DNA from: Roseomonas sp. AR75
GTDB taxonomy: Bacteria > Pseudomonadota > Alphaproteobacteria > Acetobacterales > Acetobacteraceae
Direction of reading: 5' to 3'
Assembly (NCBI RefSeq): GCF_005222815.1
Contig: NZ_STGB01000006.1
Location: 806,001-870,000 of the forward strand
DNA length: 64,000 nucleotides
Positions 1-7,785 of the stretch are shown here, piece after piece. The position numbers and the translations under genes are program-made. Position 1 is the stretch's first letter, and every line of letters begins with the position of its first letter. The notes beneath the pieces were generated by a model. That model saw only the letters and a program-made list of their open reading frames with translations. It ran no database searches and had not been told where the DNA came from.

Positions 1-1280
1 GCAGCATGTCCGTCACCGCCGTGCGCATCGCGACCGTGCCCGGCCGCAACGTGATCGGCATCGAGCTGCCGAATGCGCGGCGCGAGACGGTGCTGCTCTC
101 CGAACTGCTATCCTCCGAGGATTGGGCACGGCATCCCGGGCGGCTGAACCTGGCGCTCGGCAAGGACATCGGCGGCGGATCGGTGATCGCCGACCTCGCG
201 CGCATGCCGCATCTGCTGATCGCAGGCACCACGGGCAGCGGCAAGTCGGTGGCGATCAACACGATGATCCTGTCGCTGCTGTACCGCCTCAGCCCCGACG
301 AATGCCGCTTCATCATGATCGACCCGAAGATGCTGGAATTGTCGGTCTATGACCGTATCCCGCATCTGCTGGCGCCGGTGGTCACCGATCCGCGCAAGGC
401 GATCGGCGCGCTGAAATGGACGGTGCGGGAGATGGAGCGGCGCTACCGCGCCATGTCGCAGCTCGGCGTGCGCAATATCGCCGGCTACAACGACAAGGCG
501 ACGGCCGCGCGGCAGAAGGGCGAGGTGCTGACGCGCCGCGTGCAGGTCGGCTTCGACCCCGAGACCAACAAGCCGCTGTTCGAGGACCAGCCCCTGGCGC
601 TGGAGCCGCTGCCGATGATCGTGGTGGTGATCGACGAGATGGCGGACCTGATGATCGTCGCCGGCAAGGAGATCGAGGCCGCGGTGCAGCGCCTGGCGCA
701 GATGGCGCGCGCGGCGGGCATCCATGTGATCATGGCGACGCAGCGCCCCTCGGTGGACGTGATCACCGGCACGATCAAGGCGAACTTCCCGACCCGCATC
801 AGCTTCCAGGTGACCTCCAAGATCGACAGCCGCACCATCCTCGGCGAGCAGGGCGCGGAACAGCTTCTGGGCCAGGGCGACATGCTGCACATGGCCGGCG
901 GCGGCCGTATCAGCCGCGTGCACGGCCCCTTCGTCAGCGATTCCGAGGTGGAGGAGATCGTCGCCTTCCTGCGCGAGCAGGGCGAGCCCGCCTATGTGGA
1001 CGAGGTGACGGAGACCGAGGACGAGGATGGCGACATCGGCGCCGCCGCGGGCATGCTCGGCGGCAACACCGATGGCGAGGCCTCGCTCTACGATCGCGCA
1101 GTGGAACTGGTGACGCGCGAGGGCAAGGCGAGCACGAGCTTCCTGCAGCGCCATCTCGGCATCGGCTACAACCGCGCGGCCAAGCTGATCGAGCAGATGG
1201 AGAAGGAAGGCGTGGTGAGCCCCGCGAACCATGTCGGCAAGCGCGAGGTGCTGGCGCCGGGGCCGCGGGACCGGGAGTAG
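1..1280 (+). CDS. ftsK: DNA translocase FtsK, C-terminal part (5' end outside window)
   Basis: FtsK/SpoIIIE family motor that pumps chromosomal DNA through the division septum and activates XerCD recombination. The reading frame is open at the left edge, so the membrane anchor and linker lie outside the window. Visible are the end of the alpha domain (PGRNVIGIELPN), a Walker A motif GTTGSGKSV near 210-250 nt, a Walker B run MIVVVIDEMADLMIV near 615-660 nt, and the ATQRPSVDVITGTIKAN block typical of FtsK. The last 65 or so residues form the winged-helix gamma domain (SFLQRHLGIGYNRAAKLIEQME) that reads KOPS sites. The ATG at position 6 is an internal methionine, not the start. The downstream hydrolase begins 3 nt after the stop. 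Identity is certain; only the N-terminus is unseen. Confidence 0.97.
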   Translation, partial: SMSVTAVRIATVPGRNVIGIELPNARRETVLLSELLSSEDWARHPGRLNLALGKDIGGGSVIADLARMPHLLIAGTTGSGKSVAINTMILSLLYRLSPDECRFIMIDPKMLELSVYDRIPHLLAPVVTDPRKAIGALKWTVREMERRYRAMSQLGVRNIAGYNDKATAARQKGEVLTRRVQVGFDPETNKPLFEDQPLALEPLPMIVVVIDEMADLMIVAGKEIEAAVQRLAQMARAAGIHVIMATQRPSVDVITGTIKANFPTRISFQVTSKIDSRTILGEQGAEQLLGQGDMLHMAGGGRISRVHGPFVSDSEVEEIVAFLREQGEPAYVDEVTETEDEDGDIGAAAGMLGGNTDGEASLYDRAVELVTREGKASTSFLQRHLGIGYNRAAKLIEQMEKEGVVSPANHVGKREVLAPGPRDRE

Positions 1281-1283
1281 CGG

Positions 1284-2105
1284 TTGGCGCTGCTCGGTGT
1301 CGCGCTCGGTGGGCTGCTGATGCTCGGCGGTGCGGGCGCGGCGCTCTACGCCCTGCAGGATCGGCTGATCTACTTCCCCGATCCGACGCCGCCGCCACCG
1401 CCCGCGCTGGTGGGCCTGCGCGGCGTGGAGGCACGGACGCTGCGCACGGCGGATGGCGTCGAGATCCTTGCCTGGGACGTGGCGGCGCGCGACGCGCGGG
1501 CGCCGGTGGTGCTGTATCTGCACGGCAATGGCGGCAGCCTGCTGCATCGCGCGATGCGCGTGCAGCGCTTCCAGCGCGAGGGATGGGGCGCGCTGTTCGT
1601 GCAGTGGCGCGGCTATGGCGGCAATCCCGGCACGCCGAGCGAGGCGGGGCTTTCGGACGATGCGCGCGCCGGCCTCGCGGCGCTGCAGGCCGATGGCATC
1701 GCGCCGTCGCGTATCGTGCTGTGGGGTGAATCGCTCGGCACCGGCATCGCGGTGCGGCTGGCGGCGGAGCAGCCGGAGGCGGTCGGCGCCGCGGTGCTGG
1801 AATCGCCCTACACCAGCCTGCTGGACCTGGCGAAGCGGCACTACCCGCTGCTGCCCGCGTCGCTTCTGCTGCGCGACCGTTTCGACAGCCTCTCGCGCAT
1901 CGCGGAGGTGCGCGTGCCGATCCTGATCCTGCAGGGATCCCGCGACACGCTGGTGCCGCCGGCGATGGGTCGCGCCCTGGCCGCGCGTGCGACGGCGCCG
2001 GTGGAGGTGTGGGAAGCACCGACCGCCGGGCACAACGAGATCGGCGCCGCCGGCGGCGTGGAGGAAGCGGCGCGATTCCTGGGGCGAAGCCTGCCAGCGC
2101 CCTGA
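1284..2105 (+). CDS. Membrane-anchored alpha/beta hydrolase (BEM46/ABHD13-like)
   Basis: A serine hydrolase of 273 residues. An N-terminal hydrophobic segment (residues 2-24) is followed by LIYFPDP, the typical opening of the BEM46/ABHD13-like group of anchored esterases. The HGNGG oxyanion loop is near residue 75, the nucleophile elbow GESLG near 152, the acid in LQGSRDTLVP near 217 and the histidine in TAGHNE near 250, so the triad looks complete. The start is TTG at 1284, 3 nt after the ftsK stop, with GGGAG (1272-1276) as ribosome binding site; translation is probably coupled to ftsK. The substrate cannot be read from sequence. Family confident, function open. Confidence 0.88.
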   Translation: MALLGVALGGLLMLGGAGAALYALQDRLIYFPDPTPPPPPALVGLRGVEARTLRTADGVEILAWDVAARDARAPVVLYLHGNGGSLLHRAMRVQRFQREGWGALFVQWRGYGGNPGTPSEAGLSDDARAGLAALQADGIAPSRIVLWGESLGTGIAVRLAAEQPEAVGAAVLESPYTSLLDLAKRHYPLLPASLLLRDRFDSLSRIAEVRVPILILQGSRDTLVPPAMGRALAARATAPVEVWEAPTAGHNEIGAAGGVEEAARFLGRSLPAP

Positions 2106-2119
2106 GGCGTCTTGTGGAG

Positions 2120-2158
2120 TCCTCTCTTATATGGGAATTTCTCTCGTATGAGAGAGGA
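2120..2158 (+). promoter_or_regulatory. Inverted repeat overlapping the start of the XRE-cupin gene, possible operator
   Basis: TCCTCTCTTATA (2120-2131) and TATGAGAGAGGA (2147-2158) are inverted repeats matching at 11 of 12 positions across a 15-nt spacer. The same stretch also reads as two 14-nt direct copies (2123-2136 and 2140-2153). It overlaps the ATG at 2148, which has no Shine-Dalgarno sequence, so the transcript may be leaderless. Such a site would suit autoregulation by the encoded XRE protein. This is inference from symmetry alone. Confidence 0.45.
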
Positions 2159-2711
2159 TCTTGAGGCGCGGCTGGCCCGGCGGCTGGCGGCGCTGCGGCT
2201 GGAGCAGGCGCTGTCGCTGGACGACCTCGGCACGCGCACCGGCATCAGCCGCGCCACGCTGTCGCGCATCGAGCGCGGCGAGGTCAGCCCGACCGCGACC
2301 CAGCTCAACCGGCTCTGCGTCGCCTTCGGCTGGACGCTGTCGCGGCTGATGGCGGCGGCGGAGGGCGAGGCTCCGGCGCTGGTGCGCGCTGCCGACAATC
2401 CCGCCTGGACGGATGCGACCACCGGATTCCACCGCCGCGCCGCCTCCCCGCCCGGGCCCGGCCTGCGTGTGGAGATTGTGGAAGCGGAACTGCCCGCAGG
2501 CGCCACCATCGAGTACGAGACGCCGCCACCGATGCCGGGGATGGAGCAGCATGTGCTGGTGCTCGCCGGCGCGCTCGATTTCTCCGACGGCGGCCAGCTC
2601 TTCGCCCTGCGCGCGGGCGACTGCGCGCGGGTGAAGCTGCGCGGTCCCACGCGCTTCCACGCCAGCGGGCGCACGCCCGCCCGCTACATCGTCGTCATCT
2701 GCCCGCCGTGA
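2148..2711 (+). CDS. XRE-family regulator with C-terminal cupin sensor domain
   Basis: 187 residues. The N-terminal helix-turn-helix (about residues 5-62) contains LDDLGTRTGISRATLSRIERGE, a clear XRE/Cro signature. Residues 105-187 form a cupin_2 sensor (VLVLAGALDFSDGG, LRAGDCARVK). XRE-cupin proteins usually sense a small metabolite and repress their own gene and a neighbour. An in-frame TTG at 2112 would add 12 residues, but the AT-rich inverted repeat lies between the two candidates, so the ATG at 2148 is preferred. The next gene, a GNAT acetyltransferase, begins 8 nt downstream and is probably the controlled partner. The ligand is unknown. Confidence 0.88.
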   Translation: MREDLEARLARRLAALRLEQALSLDDLGTRTGISRATLSRIERGEVSPTATQLNRLCVAFGWTLSRLMAAAEGEAPALVRAADNPAWTDATTGFHRRAASPPGPGLRVEIVEAELPAGATIEYETPPPMPGMEQHVLVLAGALDFSDGGQLFALRAGDCARVKLRGPTRFHASGRTPARYIVVICPP

Positions 2712-2719
2712 GGAATGCC

Positions 2720-3256
2720 ATGCGCATCGAGGAACTCGACCATGACGGCGCGGCGCGCGAGCTGCCCGGGCTGGCGGAGATCCTGCGGCGCTGCGTGGAA
2801 GGCGGCGCGAGCGTGAACTTCGTGCTGCCCTTCACGCAGCAGGATAGCGAGGCGTGGTGGCGCCGCGCGGTGCTGCCGGGCCTCGCTGCGCGCGACCGGC
2901 GGCTGCTGGTGGCACGCGACGCGGGGCGTCTGCTCGGCACGGTGCAGCTTGCCTTCGCGCCGCAGCCGAACCAGGCGCATCGCGCGGATGTCACGAAGCT
3001 GCTGGTGCATCCGGAGGGTCGCCGCCGCGGCATCGGCCGCGCGCTGATGCTGCGGCTGGAGGGGGTCGCGAAGGAGGAAGGGCGCAGCCTGCTGACGCTG
3101 GATACGGTTGCGGGCAGCGGCGCGCAGTTTCTTTATGAGTCTCTCGGCTGGACGCTGCTCGGCGTCGTGCCCCGCTTCGCGCTGTCCACGGATCGGACGA
3201 TGCTGGAGGGGTCGGCGTTCTTCTGGAAGGAGATCCGGAACCCTCTCCACCCGTAG
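2720..3256 (+). CDS. GNAT-family N-acetyltransferase
   Basis: 178 residues; transfers an acetyl group from acetyl-CoA to an amine of unknown identity. The acetyl-CoA binding motif A is seen as VHPEGRRRGIGRALMLRLE around residue 100, followed by the typical beta4-beta5 region LLTLDTVAGSGAQFLYESLGW. The ATG at 2720 is chosen because GAGG (2710-2713) precedes it with good spacing; a GTG at 2708 overlapping the preceding TGA is the alternative. It probably forms an operon with the XRE-cupin regulator. The final residues (NPLHP) and stop codon are encoded by the first bases of a palindromic repeat at 3241, so the native C-terminus may have been altered by that element. Confidence 0.86.
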   Translation: MRIEELDHDGAARELPGLAEILRRCVEGGASVNFVLPFTQQDSEAWWRRAVLPGLAARDRRLLVARDAGRLLGTVQLAFAPQPNQAHRADVTKLLVHPEGRRRGIGRALMLRLEGVAKEEGRSLLTLDTVAGSGAQFLYESLGWTLLGVVPRFALSTDRTMLEGSAFFWKEIRNPLHP

Positions 3257-3359
3257 GGGGGAGAGGGCAGGGTGAGGGGGCGTGCAGAAGGATGAGCAGG
3301 CGCACAACCCTCGGCGTCCCCCTCACCCAACCCTCTCCCCCATAAGCGCGGGAGAGGGC
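3241..3359. repeat. Pair of REP-like palindromic elements in inverted orientation
   Basis: Two copies of a GC-rich palindrome fill the gap between convergent genes. The first (3241-3280) has arms CCCTCTCC and GGGAGAGGG followed by CAGGGTGAGGGGG. The second (3318-3359) has CCCCCTCACCC followed by perfect 9-bp arms CCCTCTCCC and GGGAGAGGG. GGGTGAGGGGG (3270-3280) and CCCCCTCACCC (3318-3328) are exact inverses, so the pair can fold into one long stem. Related single copies occur at 9177 and 18223. The pair probably also ends transcription from both sides. Confidence 0.75.
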
Positions 3360-3374
3360 TTTCCCTGCAGTGGG

Positions 3375-4130
3375 CTAAACCTTCCCGCCATCCACGACGA
3401 AATACTGCGCCGTGACCATCGCGCTGTCGTCGGCGGCCAGCCACAGCGCCATGCGCGCGATGTCCGGCGGCATCACCTTGCGGTGGATGCTCTGCGCTGC
3501 CAGGTGCCTCTCCACGCCTTCCGGTGTCGCCCACAGCGCTTCCTGCCGCTCGGTGAAAACCCAGCCAGGCACCAGCTCGTTCACGCGGATGCCATCGCCG
3601 CCAAGGTCGCGCGCCAGGCCGCGGGTCAGGCCGCGCACGGCGGATTTCGCAGCGGTGTAGGCGGGCATGCCCCCCTGCCCGCTCATCCAGCTCACGCTGC
3701 CCATGTTGATGATCGAGCCCTGCTTCGCCGCGCGCATGCCGGGGGCGACGGCCTGGGCGCAGAAGAACATGTGGCGCAGGTTGGTGGCCATGCGCTCGTC
3801 CCAGTAGTCGGGCTCCACCGTCTCCAGCCCGTGGCGGTCGTCGCGCGCGGCGTTGTTCACCAGCACCAGCGGATCGCCGAGCTGCGCGCGCACCTCCGCA
3901 ATGGCGGCGCGCAGCGCGGCGATGTCGCGCAGGTCGCAGCGCAGGAACAGCGCGCCGGTCGCCGCGGCGACCTTGGCGCCATGCTCCGCATCGAAATCCA
4001 GGAATGCCACGCGCGATCCCTGGCGCGCGAATTGCGCGACCATTTCCGCGCCGATGCCGGAGGCACCGCCGGTGATCAGCACCACGCGGCCGCGCAGGCT
4101 GGGATAGGTGGCGAAGCGGTCTTCGGTCAT
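3375..4130 (-). CDS. SDR-family NAD(P)-dependent oxidoreductase
   Basis: 251 residues, the classical short-chain dehydrogenase length. The cofactor loop GGASGIG is near residue 21, and FLDFD after beta2 suggests NAD preference. NNAA is near 91, the catalytic serine lies in GSVSWMSG near 144, and the YTAAK tyrosine/lysine pair is near 157. The C-terminal VVDGGK is typical of sugar and polyol SDRs. Neighbours give no pathway hint: it converges on the GNAT gene and ends 45 bp upstream of the M23 peptidase stop codon. Substrate unknown. Confidence 0.87.
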   Translation of the reverse strand: MTEDRFATYPSLRGRVVLITGGASGIGAEMVAQFARQGSRVAFLDFDAEHGAKVAAATGALFLRCDLRDIAALRAAIAEVRAQLGDPLVLVNNAARDDRHGLETVEPDYWDERMATNLRHMFFCAQAVAPGMRAAKQGSIINMGSVSWMSGQGGMPAYTAAKSAVRGLTRGLARDLGGDGIRVNELVPGWVFTERQEALWATPEGVERHLAAQSIHRKVMPPDIARMALWLAADDSAMVTAQYFVVDGGKV

Positions 4131-4175
4131 GCGGATATCCTCCGGTGCGGGAACGCGTCGCGACAGGTTCTGTTG

Positions 4176-4976
4176 CTAGCTTTCCAGCAGCGGCTGCGGA
4201 TCGAGCCAGGTCTGGTACCAGGACAGCGAGAAATGCAGGTGCGGGCCGGTGACGCGCCCGGTGGCGCCGATCTTGCCGATCGGCTGGCCGCGCGCGACCG
4301 TCTCGCCCTCGCCGACCAGGCGCTGCGACAGATGCGCATACAACGTGTTCACGCCATGCCCGTGATCCACGACAAGAAGCTGGCCGAAGAAGAAGAAATC
4401 GCCGGACAGCGTGACCCGCCCCGCCAGCGTGGCGCTGACCGGCGTGCCGGTGGGCGCGGCGATGTCGAAGCCGAAATGCGGCTGTCGCGGCTCGCCATTC
4501 AGGATGCGCTGGCTGCCGAAGACGCCGCTGATGCGGCCGCGCGCGGGCCAGTCGAGCGGCTCTGTGAAGCCGGTGAGGCCGGAATCCAGCGCCCGCGCGG
4601 CGGCAAGCTGCTCGCGCTCCGCGGTGATGCGGCGCAGCGCCGCGGCATCGGGCGTCACCTGCGCCGGCGGCAGGCCGGTGATGCGCTGCACCGACCAGTC
4701 GCGCTTGCGCACCGACAGCGCGCGCACCTCGCTGCGGCCATCGGGCTGCGTGACGGACAGCCGCGCGCCCGCGCCGTGATCGCGGCCGAAGCCGAAGGCG
4801 AAGTCACCCTGCGGGCTGACCCGGACGGCGCGCCCATCCAGCGACAGGCGCGTGCCGGGCGCGACGCTGCCGACCACGAGCCCGCCCTGCGCCGGCTCGC
4901 CCCGCCATTGCAGCGCCCGTGCGCGGCCTGCAAGCAGCAGGACAGGCGCGGCGAGAATCATGCGGCGTGCGATCAC
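4176..4976 (-). CDS. M23-family metallopeptidase (LytM/DipM-like), secreted
   Basis: 266 residues. The N-terminus is a cleavable signal (MIARRMILAAPVLLLAGRARA). A beta-rich middle precedes a C-terminal LytM/M23 domain (about 150-262) with zinc ligands in HFGFD and GPHLHF and the HGHGVNTLYAHLS strand, so an active peptidoglycan endopeptidase is likely. The start is taken as GTG at 4976, because GTGA overlaps the xseA stop codon exactly, indicating translational coupling; an ATG 15 nt downstream (4961) is also possible. xseA upstream of an M23 gene is a recurring order in alphaproteobacteria. It acts in the periplasm on the cell wall. Confidence 0.9.
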   Translation of the reverse strand: MIARRMILAAPVLLLAGRARALQWRGEPAQGGLVVGSVAPGTRLSLDGRAVRVSPQGDFAFGFGRDHGAGARLSVTQPDGRSEVRALSVRKRDWSVQRITGLPPAQVTPDAAALRRITAEREQLAAARALDSGLTGFTEPLDWPARGRISGVFGSQRILNGEPRQPHFGFDIAAPTGTPVSATLAGRVTLSGDFFFFGQLLVVDHGHGVNTLYAHLSQRLVGEGETVARGQPIGKIGATGRVTGPHLHFSLSWYQTWLDPQPLLES

Positions 4977-6436
4977 AGCAGCGATCCCTGGTCCGTGGCT
5001 TTTTTCGTCCGGGCGCGGCGCGGCGCCTCGCCTTCGGCCGTCGCAGCGACCTGGCCATCGGCGAAGCCGAGCGTCAGCTTCGCACCAGGCGTCACCGCAG
5101 CGGCGCGGGTCACCGGCTCGCCCTCGGCGTCGCGCACCAGGGCGAAGCCGCGTGCGAGCACGGCGTTGTAGGACAGCGCCTCGAGCTGGCGCGACAGGCC
5201 CGCGAGCGTCGCGCGGCGTTCGCGCAGCAAGGCGAGCACGGGCGCGGAGGAAAATGCATGCAGCGCGCGCGCGCCGCGCAGCCGCTGCACCCGCCGCGCG
5301 AAGGCGGCCTCCCGCCTGCCGTCCAGCAGCGCGACGGCGTGGCGCCGCGCATTGATGGCCTCGCGCGGATGCGGCACGGAAAGCGGCGTCAGCGCATCGC
5401 GCTTGATCCGCACGAAGGCGCGCAGCGCATCGGGCAGGCATTCCCCGGCTTCGTCCAGGCGCCGGCGGTATTCCAGCACGCGGGCGGGAATGTCGGGCAG
5501 GCGGCGCTCCAGCCGCAGCAGCGTCGTCTCCGCCGCGCGCAATTGCCGCATCGCCGCGCCGCGCAGGCGCGCGCCGGTCTGGTCCAGCGCGGCCAGCAGT
5601 TCGGCGCGTGCGGGCACGGCGAGTTCCGCCGCGGCGGTTGGCGTCGGCGCACGGCGGTCGGAGGCGAAGTCGATCAGCGTCGTGTCGGTCTCGTGTCCGA
5701 CGGCGGAAATCAGCGGGATCGGGCACAGCGCGGCGGCGCGCACGACGATCTCCTCGTTGAAGGCCATCAGGTCTTCCAGGCTGCCGCCGCCGCGCGCGAC
5801 GATCAGCACGTCCGGCCGCGGCACCGGGCCATCCACCGGCAGGCGGCCGAAGCCTTCGATGGCGGCGGCGATGCGCTCCGCGGCGCCCTGCCCCTGCACC
5901 GGCACGGGCCAGAGCAGGATGCGGCGCGGGAAGCGGCGCGCGATGGTGGTGCGGATGTCCTGGATGACCGCGCCGGCCTCGCTGGTCACCACGCCGACCA
6001 CGCGCGGCAGCGCGGGCAGGGCGCGCTTGCGTGCGGCCTCGAACAGGCCTTCCGCCGCCAGCTTCACGCGCAGCTTCTCGATCCGCGCGAGCAGCGCGCC
6101 CTCGCCGGCATACTCCAGCCGGTCGATAACGAGCTGGTATTTCGACCGGTCAGCATAGGTGGTGAGCTTGCCGGTGGCGATCACTTCCACGCCGTTCTCG
6201 GGCTGCAGCGACAGCCGCGGCACGGCGGATTTCCACACCACCGATTCCAGCTTGGCGGATTCGTCCTTCAGCGACAAATAGATGTGGCCGGATGGGTAGC
6301 GCTTGCACTCCGTGATCTCGCCGCGGACGCGCACGCGGCCGAAGGCGCCTTCCAGCGTGCGGCGCACGGCGCCGGAGATTTCCGAGACGCTGAATTCGGG
6401 GACGTTTACCCCGGGTGGCGGCGGCGTGGTGTCCAT
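4973..6436 (-). CDS. xseA: Exodeoxyribonuclease VII large subunit
   Basis: 487 residues; catalytic subunit of ExoVII, which degrades single-stranded DNA to oligonucleotides. An N-terminal OB fold (about 12-105, VRGEITECKRYPSGHIYLSLKD) is followed by the exonuclease domain with VGVVTSEAGAVIQDI, ILLWPVPVQG, ARGGGSLEDLMAFNEE and SAVGHETDTTLIDFASD, all hallmark motifs. The coiled-coil C-terminal half is shortish but normal. It is divergent from purD with a 66-bp gap, and its stop overlaps the M23 start. The small subunit XseB is not in the window. Confidence 0.97.
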   Translation of the reverse strand: MDTTPPPPGVNVPEFSVSEISGAVRRTLEGAFGRVRVRGEITECKRYPSGHIYLSLKDESAKLESVVWKSAVPRLSLQPENGVEVIATGKLTTYADRSKYQLVIDRLEYAGEGALLARIEKLRVKLAAEGLFEAARKRALPALPRVVGVVTSEAGAVIQDIRTTIARRFPRRILLWPVPVQGQGAAERIAAAIEGFGRLPVDGPVPRPDVLIVARGGGSLEDLMAFNEEIVVRAAALCPIPLISAVGHETDTTLIDFASDRRAPTPTAAAELAVPARAELLAALDQTGARLRGAAMRQLRAAETTLLRLERRLPDIPARVLEYRRRLDEAGECLPDALRAFVRIKRDALTPLSVPHPREAINARRHAVALLDGRREAAFARRVQRLRGARALHAFSSAPVLALLRERRATLAGLSRQLEALSYNAVLARGFALVRDAEGEPVTRAAAVTPGAKLTLGFADGQVAATAEGEAPRRARTKKATDQGSLL

Positions 6437-6502
6437 GGCCGGACCCTATGCTAGGACGCCCCGGCGCGGAACCGGCCGCGCGGGACGTTGCGGGGTGGCA
6501 GC

Positions 6503-7771
6503 ATGCGGGTGCTGGTGGTGGGCGGCGGCGGACGCGAGCATGCGCTGTGCTGGGCGCTGTCCCGCTCGCCCCTGCTCACGAAGCTGTGGTGCGCGCCCGG
6601 CAATCCGGGCATCCCGGAGGTCGCCGAATGCGTGGCGATCGGTGCGACCGACATCCCCGCCCTCGTGCGATTCGCGCGCGACCAGGGTGCCGACCTTGTC
6701 GTGGCCGGGCCGGAGGCGCCGCTGACGCTGGGCCTGGCCGATGCCTGCGCGGAAGCGGGCATCGCCTGCTTCGGGCCGAGCGCCGCGGCGGCGCAGCTGG
6801 AAGGCAGCAAGGCCTTCTGCAAGGCGGTGGCGGATGCGGCCGGCGTGCCCACCGCCGCCTGGCAGCGATTCACCGATGCGTCGGCCGCGCGGGCATACGT
6901 GCGGGAACGCGGTGCGCCCATCGTCGTGAAGGCGGATGGCCTCGCCGCCGGCAAGGGCGTGGTCGTCGCCGCGACGCTCGCCGAAGCCGAGGCCGCGATC
7001 GCCGACATCATGGAGAGCCGCGTGCATGGCGAGGCCGGCGCCACCGTGGTGATCGAGGATTTCCTGCAGGGCGAGGAGATCTCGTTCTTCGCGCTCTGCG
7101 ATGGCGAGACGGCGCTGCCCTTCGGCGCTGCGCAGGACCACAAGCGCGTGGGCGAGGGCGATACCGGCCCCAACACCGGCGGCATGGGCGCCTACTCCCC
7201 GGCGCCCGCCTTCACGCCGGAGTTGCAGCAGCAGGCGATGGATCGCATCGTGCTGCCGACACTCACGGAAATGGCGCGGCGCGGCACGTCCTTCCGCGGC
7301 GTGCTCTTCGCGGGGCTGATGCTGACGGCGGAAGGCCCCAAGCTGATCGAGTTCAACGTCCGCTTCGGCGATCCCGAATGCCAGGCGCTGCTGCTGCGCC
7401 TGCGCTCGGACCTGCTGCCAGCGCTGCTGGCCGCCGCGCAGGGCGATCTCGCGGGCGTGCGGCTGGACATGTCCGACGATCCCAGCCTGGTCGTGGTGAT
7501 GGCGGCCGAGGGCTATCCGGCGACGCCGCGCAAGGGCACGGAGATCCGCGGCCTCGAGGCCGCCGGCGCGCTGCCGGGCGTGCGCATCTTTCACGCCGGC
7601 ACCGCGCGCCGCGCGGATGGCACCATCATCGCCGATGGCGGGCGCGTGCTGGGCATCGGCGGCACCGGCGCGACGCTGCGCGATGCGCGCGACGCCGCCT
7701 ATGCCGCGGTGGACGCGCTGGACTGGCCCGGCGGCTTCTGCCGGCGCGACATAGGCTTTCGGGCCCTGTGA
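6503..7771 (+). CDS. purD: Phosphoribosylamine-glycine ligase (GAR synthetase)
   Basis: 422 residues; catalyses the second step of purine synthesis, joining glycine to phosphoribosylamine with ATP. The N domain opens with MRVLVVGGGGREHALCW. The ATP-grasp domain shows KADGLAAGKGVVV near residue 150, QDHKRVGEGDTGPNTGGMGAYSP near 215-235 and EFNVRFGDPECQ near 290. The start is ATG at 6503, which begins the conserved N-terminus; the ribosome binding site GGGG lies about 9 nt upstream. Its TGA overlaps a GTG codon of the next gene. Full length and intact. Confidence 0.97.
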   Translation: MRVLVVGGGGREHALCWALSRSPLLTKLWCAPGNPGIPEVAECVAIGATDIPALVRFARDQGADLVVAGPEAPLTLGLADACAEAGIACFGPSAAAAQLEGSKAFCKAVADAAGVPTAAWQRFTDASAARAYVRERGAPIVVKADGLAAGKGVVVAATLAEAEAAIADIMESRVHGEAGATVVIEDFLQGEEISFFALCDGETALPFGAAQDHKRVGEGDTGPNTGGMGAYSPAPAFTPELQQQAMDRIVLPTLTEMARRGTSFRGVLFAGLMLTAEGPKLIEFNVRFGDPECQALLLRLRSDLLPALLAAAQGDLAGVRLDMSDDPSLVVVMAAEGYPATPRKGTEIRGLEAAGALPGVRIFHAGTARRADGTIIADGGRVLGIGGTGATLRDARDAAYAAVDALDWPGGFCRRDIGFRAL

Positions 7772-7777
7772 AGGAGG
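7771..7777 (+). promoter_or_regulatory. Strong Shine-Dalgarno that sets a TTG start for the glycosyltransferase
   Basis: AAGGAGG, a perfect anti-SD match, lies 8 nt before a TTG at 7786. The competing GTG at 7768 overlaps the purD stop but would put this Shine-Dalgarno inside the coding region, so TTG is the better start. Confidence 0.7.
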
Positions 7778-7785
7778 CGACGCAG

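Noticed and set aside
6415..7785. In-frame 5' extension of the glycosyltransferase through purD
   Set aside because: The frame is an alternative reading of purD; the real start is set by AAGGAGG before TTG 7786.
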